Of a stretch of 64,000 bases of DNA, positions 19,152 through 28,937 are shown one piece after another. Under the pieces are notes generated by a model. It was not told where the DNA came from, made no database searches, and worked only from the letters and a program-made list of their open reading frames with translations. Numbering within the stretch: the stretch's first letter is position 1; every line of letters begins with the position of its first letter. The stretch comes from an uncultured Bacteroides sp. (GTDB lineage: Bacteria; Bacteroidota; Bacteroidia; Bacteroidales; Bacteroidaceae), in the NCBI RefSeq assembly GCF_959029255.1, contig NZ_CAUFUE010000009.1, forward strand, positions 88,843 through 152,842. The letters run 5' to 3'. A program made the position numbers and the translations under genes.

Positions 19152-22100
19152 TTAGAATTGAATTTTAATACCTCCCATAATCGTACTTAATGGAGCATAT
19201 TGGCTTCTACCCGATTCACCGGAATCGTTTTTATTATCGTCATTCACATTGGCACTGTTTCCAGAAGATGCCATAGAAACATATCCCTTGCGTGCAGACA
19301 GATATAATAAATTATCGCCTGAAACAAAGAAACTTAATTCTGAAAGGCGTAGTTTTGAAACAATATTCTTAGGTAATGAATAACCTATTCTCACGTTTGT
19401 GAGGTTTAAGAATGAACGACTCGTCAAAAAGCGAGTAGAGCTTGCATTAGCATAATTAGTGTCATCAGCACCTCCACCGTAATCATTTGCTAAACTTGGA
19501 ACATTGGTGATATCACCAGGTTTCTGCCAACGATTTTCGATATCTTTGTGCCAATTATACGAACCTGCCGTACCGCTATGCATCATTGCTGCATAATTGT
19601 AATCATAACCATATCCGCCTATACCATAAGAGAACGTTGCATTAAAAGTAATACCTTTTGCATACAAATCAAATCCGAACCCTCCTTGTAATACCGGAAT
19701 ACCGGACTTATTCACAAACTTTTTAGTAGCTTGACTCCAATCACTTGTTTGTTCAACTTCAAGCTTATTGATTTCATTTTTAGACTTGTAAGTTTCCATG
19801 TCAGTAATAAGGTCTCTGTCACCATTCGGTTTTACATTGTAGTATTGATTATATAATGCAAAACCAGTCTCTGGATCAACACCGGCATATTCACGGATAT
19901 AGAAGTCATACAAAGAATGACCTTTTGCCCAACCATAATAAGTACTGATTTCGATAGGTTTCTCTTTACCTGTAGTCTCATCAATAGGCATTTGTGTCAT
20001 TTCATTCTTATAATAACCTCCATTTACGCGAAAATCAAACTTATAATCATTCTTATTTAGTAAGTGAGCAGTCAATGAAAACTCTACGCCTTTGTTCACC
20101 AATGCTCCATCATTTACAGGATATGACGCATAGCCCAAAGAAGGAGCGACTTGCTTCATAAACAACATGTCTGTTGTTTTTTTGTAGAAATATTCGACTT
20201 CACCTTCCAATACATCAGCAATGTTGAACTCCAGGCCGGTATTAATAGTACTACTTCTTTCCCAAGTCAAATTAGGATTACCTTTAAACTTGAAGCTAAA
20301 TGTATATTCATCATTTAAGTTATCAATAGTATAAAGATCCTCATAAGGATAGTAGCCTGCTACCACCGGAGAAGTTATAAAGTCTTGATTACCCAATACG
20401 CCCCAGCTTAATTTGTATTTCAAATTCTTCAACCATTTGATGTCTTTCATGAAATCTTCATTGGTTATAGCCCAAGCGGCACCGACAGAACCAAATACGC
20501 CCCATTTATTGCCTTTTGCAAAGCGTGAACTACCATCCGCACGAAGAGTTCCATGAAGGAAATACTTATTGTCATAATCATAACGCAATTGACCAAAATA
20601 ACTTTCAATAGAATAACCATAGGTGTATGATTCCAGATAATCCATAATTACACCATTACTCCATTCTGTATTATCCGGTCTAACGATTTTAGATTTACTG
20701 CCATAAGCTACAGATGTTTTACTACTTGTTGATTCGTGAGCAACAAAAGCATCAAAATTATGTTTATCAAAACTTTGCCCCCAAGAAAGAATCTGGTTAG
20801 CTGTAAAATTTAAATAATTAGTCTGATACTTAACAATTTGTCCTTTTCCGGCACTGTCACCGTAATAAGGATTCTGAAGTTCATTTTCTGCTGAACCCAA
20901 GTATTGTAGACCCACGTTAGCTGTCAATTTAAAGTATTGCAGGAATTTAGCCTCAAAAGACCCATTCCCATTAAATTGATGGGATACGATTTCGTCTTTA
21001 TCCAATAACAGTGCCCCCGCAGGATTAATACCAGAACCAAAAGGACGTTGATATCCGGAGTTCATACCATAGTCATATTTATTTCCTCCGATATTTGTAT
21101 CTTGTACAATATTTCCATCTGCATCACGTTCAAAAACAGGGAATAACGATGGCATACCATTAATAAACTGAAAACCATTATTCATATTACTGTCAGACTG
21201 TCCTGGTCTGTTAGTTTCCATATATGCATACGCTAAAGATGTAGTTGCCTTTAACCATGGAGTAATCTGATTACTCATATTGTTGCGCACATTAAAACGC
21301 TGGTAATCAGAAGAAATATAATAGCCTTCATCTTTCAAATAGCTGAAAGCTGTGTAATGAGTCATTTTTTCATTACCACCTGATATTTTTACGTTTGCAT
21401 CCAATTTTTGTCCTGTACGGAAAATATAATCTTCCCACTTTTCTGGTGTATATTTACGTGTAATTCCGTTATTAAATCGACCGGTGCTTGGATCAATTAA
21501 ATCGGTTCCATCAGCATTCCACATATTATATATAGGAGCAATACCATATTTTGCTTGGAAAATGTTTTTAGATGCCCATGCAGCAGATTGACTGGCATCC
21601 ATTCCTCCCGCATTAGCAGCATAATTTTTCAGGCCTTCCCATGTGAGCTCAGTATACCGTTCGGGACTTTCAATCACGTCATACTGTGGAATTAAGCGCA
21701 TATTAGCACCATATTTCACCTCTGCTTCGACATGGGTTTTACCAACTTCACCCTTTTTAGTAGTAATCAAGACCACACCATTAGCGGCTCGTGAACCATA
21801 AAGAGCAGTCGCAGTTGCATCTTTCAAAACTGTCATAGAAGCAATATCACTTGGATCAATACCACTTAAATCTGCTTCAAAAGGAATACCGTCTACAACG
21901 TATAGCGGTGCACGGCTTGAATATGCCGAACCTAAACCACGAATACGAATACTGGCATTAGTCCCAGGTTGACCAGAAGTAGACATAACCTGAACACCGG
22001 CAACTTCACCACTAAGGGCCTTAGAAAGTTCTGTTGGGTTCTTTAATGAAATCTTTTCACCTTTGATTTCTGTTGCAGACCCAGTAAATGAACGCTTTGT

Positions 22101-22238
22101 AGCTCCACCATAGGCAACTACCATAACTTCATCAAGTAGCTTACTATCAGAATGCATCGTTACTTTTACATGCGGTCTGATAGCCACTTCTTGAGTCTGC
22201 ATACCAATGTAAGAAATCTGCAATGTTTTCGCAGAACT
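19152..22238 (-). CDS. SusC/RagA TonB-dependent transporter, silent 5'-truncated copy (unit C)
   Basis: Homology starts at the SSAKTL codons (22238 reading left) and continues QISYIGMQTQEVAIRPHVKV, LDEVMVVAYGGATKRSFTG, a plug (SIRIRGLGSAYSSRAPLYVV; SDIASMTVLKDATATALYGS) and a barrel ending MGGIKIQF. A TTG at 22244 is the only nearby in-frame start, and no signal peptide precedes it. This is the silent copy nearest to the recombinase; a 2.0-kb inversion would activate it. The DNA at its site differs from the others at two silent positions. Confidence 0.9.
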   Translation of the reverse strand, partial: SSAKTLQISYIGMQTQEVAIRPHVKVTMHSDSKLLDEVMVVAYGGATKRSFTGSATEIKGEKISLKNPTELSKALSGEVAGVQVMSTSGQPGTNASIRIRGLGSAYSSRAPLYVVDGIPFEADLSGIDPSDIASMTVLKDATATALYGSRAANGVVLITTKKGEVGKTHVEAEVKYGANMRLIPQYDVIESPERYTELTWEGLKNYAANAGGMDASQSAAWASKNIFQAKYGIAPIYNMWNADGTDLIDPSTGRFNNGITRKYTPEKWEDYIFRTGQKLDANVKISGGNEKMTHYTAFSYLKDEGYYISSDYQRFNVRNNMSNQITPWLKATTSLAYAYMETNRPGQSDSNMNNGFQFINGMPSLFPVFERDADGNIVQDTNIGGNKYDYGMNSGYQRPFGSGINPAGALLLDKDEIVSHQFNGNGSFEAKFLQYFKLTANVGLQYLGSAENELQNPYYGDSAGKGQIVKYQTNYLNFTANQILSWGQSFDKHNFDAFVAHESTSSKTSVAYGSKSKIVRPDNTEWSNGVIMDYLESYTYGYSIESYFGQLRYDYDNKYFLHGTLRADGSSRFAKGNKWGVFGSVGAAWAITNEDFMKDIKWLKNLKYKLSWGVLGNQDFITSPVVAGYYPYEDLYTIDNLNDEYTFSFKFKGNPNLTWERSSTINTGLEFNIADVLEGEVEYFYKKTTDMLFMKQVAPSLGYASYPVNDGALVNKGVEFSLTAHLLNKNDYKFDFRVNGGYYKNEMTQMPIDETTGKEKPIEISTYYGWAKGHSLYDFYIREYAGVDPETGFALYNQYYNVKPNGDRDLITDMETYKSKNEINKLEVEQTSDWSQATKKFVNKSGIPVLQGGFGFDLYAKGITFNATFSYGIGGYGYDYNYAAMMHSGTAGSYNWHKDIENRWQKPGDITNVPSLANDYGGGADDTNYANASSTRFLTSRSFLNLTNVRIGYSLPKNIVSKLRLSELSFFVSGDNLLYLSARKGYVSMASSGNSANVNDDNKNDSGESGRSQYAPLSTIMGGIKIQF
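22220..22238 (-). repeat. SusC shufflon recombination site C (variant)
   Basis: Minus strand AGTTCTGCGAAAACATTGC. It matches the other sites perfectly only over AGTTCTGCGAA, then differs at two positions, both silent for Lys-Thr. The expressed site and site C share the preceding A (AAGTTCTGCGAA), whereas A and B have C there. Inversion with 24224-24242 flips 2,023 bp containing the recombinase and the promoter. Confidence 0.8.
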
Positions 22239-22313
22239 TAGCAATGCTATTTCCCTTCGCTAAGAAAACATTAATTATGCTAATAAAATATCCGTATATG
22301 TAATGATAGATAA

Positions 22314-22352
22314 AAAGGGTGTCACCTTAATAGCTTTATGGTTACACCCTTT
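22314..22352 (-). terminator. Rho-independent terminator of the recombinase gene
   Basis: AAAGGGTGT-C-ACC pairs with GGT-T-ACACCCTTT and is followed on the minus strand by TTTTTATC. It lies 34 bp past the recombinase stop and would prevent read-through into silent SusC C. Confidence 0.8.
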
Positions 22353-22385
22353 ATCCGTTACGGTTATATCCTTTTAAGGGGTTGT

Positions 22386-23570
22386 CTACACCTTTTTATG
22401 TGTTGATAGCAACAAATGATTTTTTTCTAAATCATGAACGATAGTCATGTCCATGATATTTGTATATACTTGTGTGGTTTTCACACTTTTATGTCCAAGT
22501 AATTTTTGTACTGTCGTTATATTTACACCATTATATATAAGTAATGTCGCATTTGTATGACGTGCTGTATGAAAAGATATTTTTTTTGATAATCCTGCTA
22601 ATCTGCTTATAATGATTAAATCCTTATTGACATTTGAGTTATCCCTTAGGCGAAAAAACTCTTGAATATTCTCTCGGTATTTATCAAGTATCACAATTCC
22701 CTTTCCACCAAAAAGCAGATAGAGAGGAAGTCGTACTTCCGTACCTGTTTTAATTGATTTATAGAGTAACCAAGTTTCTTGGTGGATATCTACTATGTTA
22801 TCTGGTGATAGGCTTACGAAATCAGAATACCGCATACCCGCATAACAACAGAATAAGAATGCATCCAGCGTCTTTTGATATTTCGTATATCTCCCTGTCA
22901 AACGTAACTTTTCCAATTTTTCCAGTTCTTCAGGCGTCAGATGTGTATGTTTATTCTCTACAGTTTTAATTTTATATTTCCGGAAGGCATATTTCTGTAT
23001 TTCTATATATTCCTTATTAATTGCAACATTTATATGACGTTTGAGGTGTTTCATGTGTTTCGCAATGGTATTGGTATGATAACCTTTTGATTGTAGGAAA
23101 TACTCAAATGACGATATAAATTCAAAAGTCAAATCCGAGAATGTAACGTCTTTTTTGAACTCTTGTAGTAACATAAGAGTAGAAAGATGATTGCGCTTGG
23201 TACTTTCCTTTAGAGAAGAGTTCATCACTTCCTGCTTGAAAAAGGGAATAAATGAATTATTATTTTCGCGCGCAGCTAATGCATCCTTCAACAGCTCTAG
23301 AGATATACGTTTCCCCTGTTGCCATAGCTCTAACTCCTTTTTTTCAATCATTGCTACAAATTCATATATCAGCCGATTTAGCGCATCTGCATTAGGATGA
23401 TTCCTTACGACTAACTTTTTGGCATCCCATTGCTCTGGTTTCAAATAAACTTTGGTTGAGAAATACTTTTTTCTTCTATCCAAATAAGCTTCTACTTGTA
23501 CCAATGCCATTCCTTTCATGTTAAGGCATTTTTTCCGATTGTACACTAAACTGTAAATAATTTTACCCAT
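22386..23570 (-). CDS. Tyrosine site-specific recombinase (DNA invertase of the SusC shufflon)
   Basis: 394 residues: an N-terminal arm-binding region, a core-binding SAM-like domain (about 105-200) and a catalytic domain with R247 (AGMRYSD), H334 and R337 (HTARH), H360 (LLGHKS) and nucleophile Y369 (TQVYTNI). The whole set of catalytic residues is present. Its position, inside the smallest invertible segment between silent site C and the expressed site, makes it the obvious candidate for inversion at the four SusC sites; homologous invertases are known to shuffle SusC/SusD genes in Bacteroides fragilis. Each inversion flips this gene too. An internal ATG at codon 18 is an alternative start. 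Confidence 0.9.
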   Translation of the reverse strand: MGKIIYSLVYNRKKCLNMKGMALVQVEAYLDRRKKYFSTKVYLKPEQWDAKKLVVRNHPNADALNRLIYEFVAMIEKKELELWQQGKRISLELLKDALAARENNNSFIPFFKQEVMNSSLKESTKRNHLSTLMLLQEFKKDVTFSDLTFEFISSFEYFLQSKGYHTNTIAKHMKHLKRHINVAINKEYIEIQKYAFRKYKIKTVENKHTHLTPEELEKLEKLRLTGRYTKYQKTLDAFLFCCYAGMRYSDFVSLSPDNIVDIHQETWLLYKSIKTGTEVRLPLYLLFGGKGIVILDKYRENIQEFFRLRDNSNVNKDLIIISRLAGLSKKISFHTARHTNATLLIYNGVNITTVQKLLGHKSVKTTQVYTNIMDMTIVHDLEKNHLLLSTHKKV

Positions 23571-24022
23571 TTCTAATTATTTTAATTAATACTATAACAA
23601 ATAAGACGAAATTCTGTGCAAAATGAGGTTCGAATAAGAATTAATATCTGTCAAAAGCAGATTTTCATTTCATTTTTCGGACTTACTTTTATGAGGAGAA
23701 ATGCACAAATTGTCTAAAAAAGGAGGGCAAAACATATAAATCCCAAGCTGTTTTTTAACCATTTTGTTCTAAAATGTGTGTATTCAGGTAGACGAATTGC
23801 TAAAAACACAAAAACACAGTGATACTATGCGCGCCCTATTTTAAGCTTTTTAAATACGTAAAAACTGTTATTCAGCATAAAAAACGAGATTTTATTAACG
23901 GATTGATAGAATTACAAGGTTTTTTTATTAAAACAATTGTCTGTTTCAGTTTTATTAATATATTTGCATTTTGTTAGAGTAAAGAAACAATTAATGTAAA
24001 GTTAAACTTTAAGAGAGAATTT
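23571..24022 (+). promoter_or_regulatory. Promoter and leader region of the expressed SusC (only promoter of the shufflon)
   Basis: TATATTTG (23959-23966) matches the -7 consensus TAnnTTTG, and TTG (23937-23939) is 19 bp upstream at the -33 position. The ATG follows at 24023 after an A-rich leader typical of Bacteroides. The whole region lies inside every possible inversion, so it serves whichever SusC is connected. The remaining 360 bp toward the recombinase are AT-rich; I see no gene there. The recombinase start at 23570 must also be served from this region, but I cannot identify its promoter with confidence. Confidence 0.75.
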
Positions 24023-27000
24023 ATGAAAAGAAAATTAATGCTGTTATTGGCCTGTCTTTTTGTCGGAATAGGCCTAGTAACTGCCCAAACCCAGAAGGTT
24101 ACAGGTGTTGTAATTTCTGAAGAAGACGGGCAGCCAGTTATTGGAGCCTCTGTATTGGTAAAAGGTACACAAATTGGTGCAATTACCGGTGTGGATGGTG
24201 ATTTTACATTACTGAACGTACCAAGTTCTGCGAAGACTTTGCGTGTTTCGTATGTCGGTATGGAAACACAGGAGGTGGCGATAAAACCTCATGTGAAGGT
24301 GGTGCTGAAGGCTGACAGTGAAGTTCTTGATGAGGTGGTTGTTACTGGTATGCAAAGAATGGATAAACGATTGTTTACGGGAGCTGCGACTAAGTTATCA
24401 GCAGATAATGTCAAGCTGGATGGTATAGCTGAGATTAGCCGTGCATTGGAAGGTCGCGCAGCAGGTGTATCTGTACAAAACGTGTCAGGAACCTTTGGTA
24501 CAGCCCCCAAAATCCGCGTGCGTGGTGCAACATCAATCTATGGTAGTTCTAAACCGTTGTGGGTTGTGGATGGAGTAATTATGGAGGATGTTACAGAAGT
24601 AGATGCAGATGCATTGTCTTCTGGCGATGCCGAGACATTGATTTCTTCTGCCATCGCAGGTTTAAACTCAGATGATATTGAAAGTTTCCAAATTTTGAAA
24701 GACGGCTCTGCCACATCTATTTATGGTGCACGCGCTATGGCGGGTGTAATTGTTGTTACTACCAAAAAAGGTAAGGCAGGCAGCAATAAAATCAGTTATA
24801 CGGGTGAATTCTCATTAAGATTAGTACCCAGCTATAATGATTATAATATCATGAACTCTCAAGAGCAAATGGGAGTATATCGTGAAATGGAAAAAGGAGG
24901 TTATTTAAATCTTGCAGAAACTTATCGCGCGTCAGACAGTGGTGTCTATGGTAAGATGTACCACCTTATCAATACTTATGACCCGAGTACCGGGAAATAT
25001 GCATTGGCAAATACCACTGCCGCACGAAATGCATATTTGCAAGCTGCTGAATATAGAAATACAGATTGGTTTGATGTATTGTTTAACAATTCTATTTCTC
25101 AAAATCATGCTATTAGTATGTCATCAGGTACTGATAAGGCTTCTTATTATACTTCATTGAGCGTAATGAATGATCCTGGTTGGTATAAGCAGAGTGAAGT
25201 AAGCAGATATACAGCAAATATTAACGCATTGTATAACATATCCAAGAACCTTTCTCTAAACTTGATTGGTAATGGTTCATATCGTAAACAGAAAGCTCCG
25301 GGTACTTTAAGTCAAAGTGTGGATGTGGTATCCGGTGAAGTAAGACGTGATTTTGATATCAACCCTTATTCTTATTCTTTGAATACCTCACGGGCCTTGG
25401 ATCCTAATGAGTATTATGTACGTAACTATGCTCCTTTCAATATCCTCAATGAATTGGATAATAACTTCATGAAATTGGATGTAGTTGATTTAAAGTTCCA
25501 GGGCGAAATGAAATGGAAACCAATTAAAAAGGTCGAATTGGCCGCTTTAGGAGCATATAAGTTCTCCACAACTACCCAGTCACATGAAATTCGCGATTAT
25601 TCTAACCAGGCCTGGGCATTCCGCGCCATGGATGACGCAACGATGCGTGATGCCAACCCATGGTTGTATACTGACCCCGATAATGCTAATTCCTTACCAA
25701 TATCTGTTTTACCGGTCGGCGGTTTCTACCGTGAAACGAAGTATTCAATGAACAGCTACGATTTCCGTGCAACCGCAAGTTATAATGATGTCTATAATGA
25801 TGACCACATCTTCAACTTCTTTGGCGGTATGGAATTGAATGCTGTAGACCGTAAAAAGACATGGTTCAACGGCGTAGGTATGCAATATGAAATGGGTATG
25901 CTTCCCGCTTACGATTATCATTATTTTAAGCAAGGTAATGAAGAAAACTCTCAATATTACACAGTTGAAGAGAACCGCAGTCGTTCGGTATCTTTCTTTG
26001 GTACAGCCACATATTCTTATCAAGGTAAATACACATTAAATGGTACGGTTCGTTACGAAGGTACTAACAAGTTAGGTAAAAGCCGTTCAGCGCGTTGGTT
26101 GCCAACATGGAACGTTTCTGCCGCTTGGAATATGCATGAGGAGAAATTCTTTGAAAGTTTGCGCCCGGCTTTGTCAAACTTTACATTAAAAGCATCTTAT
26201 TCGTTGACTGCAGACCGCGGACCGGCGAATGTTACTAACTCGAGAGTCGTTATTCAGAGTTATAATCCTTGGCGTCCGTTTGCAAGTGTAAATGAGTCAG
26301 GGCTGGAAATATATGATTTGGAGAATAGCGAGTTGACTTACGAAAAAAAACATGAGTTAAACATTGGCGCCGAAATTGGCTTCTTGGATAATAGAATCAA
26401 TGTATCTGCCGACTGGTATAAACGTAACAATTATGATCTGATTGGTATAATTAACACAATGGGTGTTGGTGGCCAGATTACGAAATATGCCAATGTGGCA
26501 AGTATGAAGTCTCATGGTATTGAATTGACTTTGTCAACACGTAATATTGTGACAAAAGACTTTAAATGGAATACGGATTTCATTTTCTCAAAGACTAAAA
26601 ATGAAGTTACAGATTTGGAATCGAATGCCCGCGTTATAGATATGATTACCGGTACCGGTTTCACAATGGCAGGTTATCCGGTGCGTTCTTTGTTCTCTAT
26701 GAATTTCCAAGGATTGAACGAAGAGGGATTGCCAACTTTCATTAATGAAGATGGTAATGTAACTGTCAGCGACATCAATTTCCAGGAACGTGACAAGAAA
26801 GACCACTTGGTTTATGAAGGTCCGACAGATCCGACAATTACCGGTAGTTTCGGTAATATATTCAGTTATAAGAATTTTAAACTGAATGTCTTTATGACTT
26901 ACTCATTCGGCAATGTCATTCGCTTGGATCCGGTGTTTAGCAATAAATATTCAGATTTGGATGCTATGCCGAAGGAATTCAAGAACCGCTGGACAGTCGC

Positions 27001-27346
27001 TGGTGACGAAAAAACAACAAACATCCCGGTTATCGCCGACCAACGCCAGAATTCAAATGACAATTACCTGAGATATGCTTATAATGCTTATAACTATTCT
27101 ACAGCTCGTGTAGCTAAAGGTGATTTTATTCGGATGAAGGAAATCTCTTTATCATACGATTTCCCAAGAAAATGGTTGTCACCGTTGAAAATAAGTGATC
27201 TTTCCCTGAAGTTACAAGCAACTAATCTCTTCTTAATTTATGCAGATAAGAAGCTTAACGGCCAGGATCCGGAGTTTTATAATACCGGCGGTGTAGCCGC
27301 TCCTGTTCCAAGACAATTCACATTGACAGTAAGACTGGGTATTTAA
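24023..27346 (+). CDS. SusC/RagA TonB-dependent transporter, expressed full-length copy (unit D)
   Basis: 1107 residues with a signal peptide (cleavage likely after GLVTAQ, about residue 22), a carboxypeptidase-D-like domain (about 25-100), a TonB-box-like segment (VLDEVVVTG), a plug (KIRVRGATSIYGSSKPLWVV; DDIESFQILKDGSATSIYGA) and a C-terminal beta-barrel ending FTLTVRLGI. SusC proteins import ligands through the outer membrane using TonB energy. The recombination site lies within codons 68-74 of the N-terminal domain, so signal peptide and start of the domain are shared by all variants while plug and barrel change. It heads a four-gene unit with SusD, a zinc metallopeptidase lipoprotein and a DUF4302 lipoprotein. 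Confidence 0.95.
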   Translation: MKRKLMLLLACLFVGIGLVTAQTQKVTGVVISEEDGQPVIGASVLVKGTQIGAITGVDGDFTLLNVPSSAKTLRVSYVGMETQEVAIKPHVKVVLKADSEVLDEVVVTGMQRMDKRLFTGAATKLSADNVKLDGIAEISRALEGRAAGVSVQNVSGTFGTAPKIRVRGATSIYGSSKPLWVVDGVIMEDVTEVDADALSSGDAETLISSAIAGLNSDDIESFQILKDGSATSIYGARAMAGVIVVTTKKGKAGSNKISYTGEFSLRLVPSYNDYNIMNSQEQMGVYREMEKGGYLNLAETYRASDSGVYGKMYHLINTYDPSTGKYALANTTAARNAYLQAAEYRNTDWFDVLFNNSISQNHAISMSSGTDKASYYTSLSVMNDPGWYKQSEVSRYTANINALYNISKNLSLNLIGNGSYRKQKAPGTLSQSVDVVSGEVRRDFDINPYSYSLNTSRALDPNEYYVRNYAPFNILNELDNNFMKLDVVDLKFQGEMKWKPIKKVELAALGAYKFSTTTQSHEIRDYSNQAWAFRAMDDATMRDANPWLYTDPDNANSLPISVLPVGGFYRETKYSMNSYDFRATASYNDVYNDDHIFNFFGGMELNAVDRKKTWFNGVGMQYEMGMLPAYDYHYFKQGNEENSQYYTVEENRSRSVSFFGTATYSYQGKYTLNGTVRYEGTNKLGKSRSARWLPTWNVSAAWNMHEEKFFESLRPALSNFTLKASYSLTADRGPANVTNSRVVIQSYNPWRPFASVNESGLEIYDLENSELTYEKKHELNIGAEIGFLDNRINVSADWYKRNNYDLIGIINTMGVGGQITKYANVASMKSHGIELTLSTRNIVTKDFKWNTDFIFSKTKNEVTDLESNARVIDMITGTGFTMAGYPVRSLFSMNFQGLNEEGLPTFINEDGNVTVSDINFQERDKKDHLVYEGPTDPTITGSFGNIFSYKNFKLNVFMTYSFGNVIRLDPVFSNKYSDLDAMPKEFKNRWTVAGDEKTTNIPVIADQRQNSNDNYLRYAYNAYNYSTARVAKGDFIRMKEISLSYDFPRKWLSPLKISDLSLKLQATNLFLIYADKKLNGQDPEFYNTGGVAAPVPRQFTLTVRLGI
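24224..24242 (+). repeat. SusC shufflon recombination site in the expressed gene
   Basis: AGTTCTGCGAAGACTTTGC, encoding Ser68-Ser-Ala-Lys-Thr-Leu. It is in inverse orientation to the three silent sites at 4181, 17160 and 22220, so recombination with any of them inverts the intervening DNA and creates an in-frame hybrid SusC. Confidence 0.85.
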
Positions 27347-27366
27347 TAGTATAAAAATGAAAATAT

Positions 27367-28923
27367 ATGAAAAAAAATAGTTTATTATATATAGCGATAG
27401 GCTCTGTCATGACATTTACGTCATGTAGCGATTTCTTAGATACAATGCCGGATAACAGAGCGGAGATTGATACGGAAAGCAAAGTGACCTCTTTGTTGGT
27501 ATCTGCCTATCCAGGCAATACGGATGTGGTATTAACTGAAATGGCCTCGGATAACGCGATGGATAACGGTGTCAAATTTACAGTGGAAAGCGAGGAGCAG
27601 GAAGACGCTTATTTGTGGAAAGATATAACCGGAACCAATAATGATTCTCCTAAAAGCTATTGGGATGCCTGTTATGCCGCTATTTCCGCGGCGAACCATG
27701 CCTTGGCCGCAATTGAGGAAATGGGAAATCCTGCGAGCCTGGCTCCTCAAAGAGGAGAGGCTCTAATCTGTCGTGCATACGGTCATTTTGCCTTGGCTAA
27801 TGTATTCTGCCTGCCTTATAATCCTGAGACCGCAGATGGGGATATGGGTATTCCTTATTCAGAAGCGCCCGAAACGGAAGTTGCTCCGGAATATGAAAGA
27901 GGTACAATGAAAGAATTGTATGAGAAAATTAATGCAGATATCGAAGCGGGGCTTCCGTTGATTGACGATGAAATCTATACTGTGCCTAAATATCATTTCA
28001 ACAAAAAAGCAGCCCATGCTTTTGCAGCGCGTTTTAATCTATATTATCATAATTATGACAAGGTTATTCAGTATGCGAATGTTGTATTGGGAAGTGTACC
28101 TGCCAAAATGATGAAAAACTGGAACAAGATTGTAATGCAAACGGCTTCTAACTGGAACACCCGTGTCGATTTGTATATTTCTGCCAGCGAGACCGCCAAC
28201 TTACTGTTATTGCCGGTGACCTCTTCTTGGGGGTATTGGGGTGGTCCTTATAATCTTGGACGCAGATATGGTCATTCACAAGATATCTGCAAAAACGAAA
28301 CCGGACGTGTTACCGGCATGTGGGGAGCATACGCAAATTTACTGCCCTTTAAAAACATGTGGGGATTTGACGAGAAACTTGCCGTAACGAAAATCGGCGG
28401 ATACTTCTATTATACGGATAAAGTGAATGGGATTGGATATCGCAAGAATGTAATCCTGGCATTCAGTGCAGATGAGACCTTACTTTGCCGCGCCGAAGCT
28501 TACGCTCTGAAAGGAGAAGCTTTCTTGGATAAAGCTACGGAAGATATCAATATTTGGTTGGCATCTCATACGTTAGGAGGTTTGCAGGTAACAACTCAAA
28601 AAATCGTCGATTATTATGGTAACATAAAATGCATGCCGCTAGACAATAGTACACGTACTGTGAAAAAAGAACTTAATCCACGTGGATTTACAGTGACAGA
28701 AGGTGCGCAAAAAGAAATGATTCAATGCATCCTTCACTTACGTCGAATAGAAACCATGCATGAAGGATTGCGCTGGCAAGATATCAAACGTTATGGTATA
28801 GAAATATCTCATAATCGTGATGGATTGGTCAATGATGTATTAACAGTGGACGACCCGCGTCGTGCCATGCAATTACCGCAAGATGTGATCAATGCAGGTT
28901 TAAAGGCTAACCCAAGAAACTAA
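27367..28923 (+). CDS. SusD/RagB-family lipoprotein of expressed unit D
   Basis: 518 residues; lipoprotein signal MTFTSC, then SDFLDTMPDNRAEIDTES. Typical SusD features include ALICRAYGHFALANVFCLPY, LLCRAEAYALKGEAFLDKA and the C-terminal LRWQDIKRYGIEI. It is 20 bp downstream of SusC D and co-transcribed. It should bind ligand at the surface above the SusC barrel. In the present orientation of the locus this is the SusD that is expressed. Confidence 0.94.
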   Translation: MKKNSLLYIAIGSVMTFTSCSDFLDTMPDNRAEIDTESKVTSLLVSAYPGNTDVVLTEMASDNAMDNGVKFTVESEEQEDAYLWKDITGTNNDSPKSYWDACYAAISAANHALAAIEEMGNPASLAPQRGEALICRAYGHFALANVFCLPYNPETADGDMGIPYSEAPETEVAPEYERGTMKELYEKINADIEAGLPLIDDEIYTVPKYHFNKKAAHAFAARFNLYYHNYDKVIQYANVVLGSVPAKMMKNWNKIVMQTASNWNTRVDLYISASETANLLLLPVTSSWGYWGGPYNLGRRYGHSQDICKNETGRVTGMWGAYANLLPFKNMWGFDEKLAVTKIGGYFYYTDKVNGIGYRKNVILAFSADETLLCRAEAYALKGEAFLDKATEDINIWLASHTLGGLQVTTQKIVDYYGNIKCMPLDNSTRTVKKELNPRGFTVTEGAQKEMIQCILHLRRIETMHEGLRWQDIKRYGIEISHNRDGLVNDVLTVDDPRRAMQLPQDVINAGLKANPRN

Positions 28924-28937
28924 AAAAATAAAGACGT

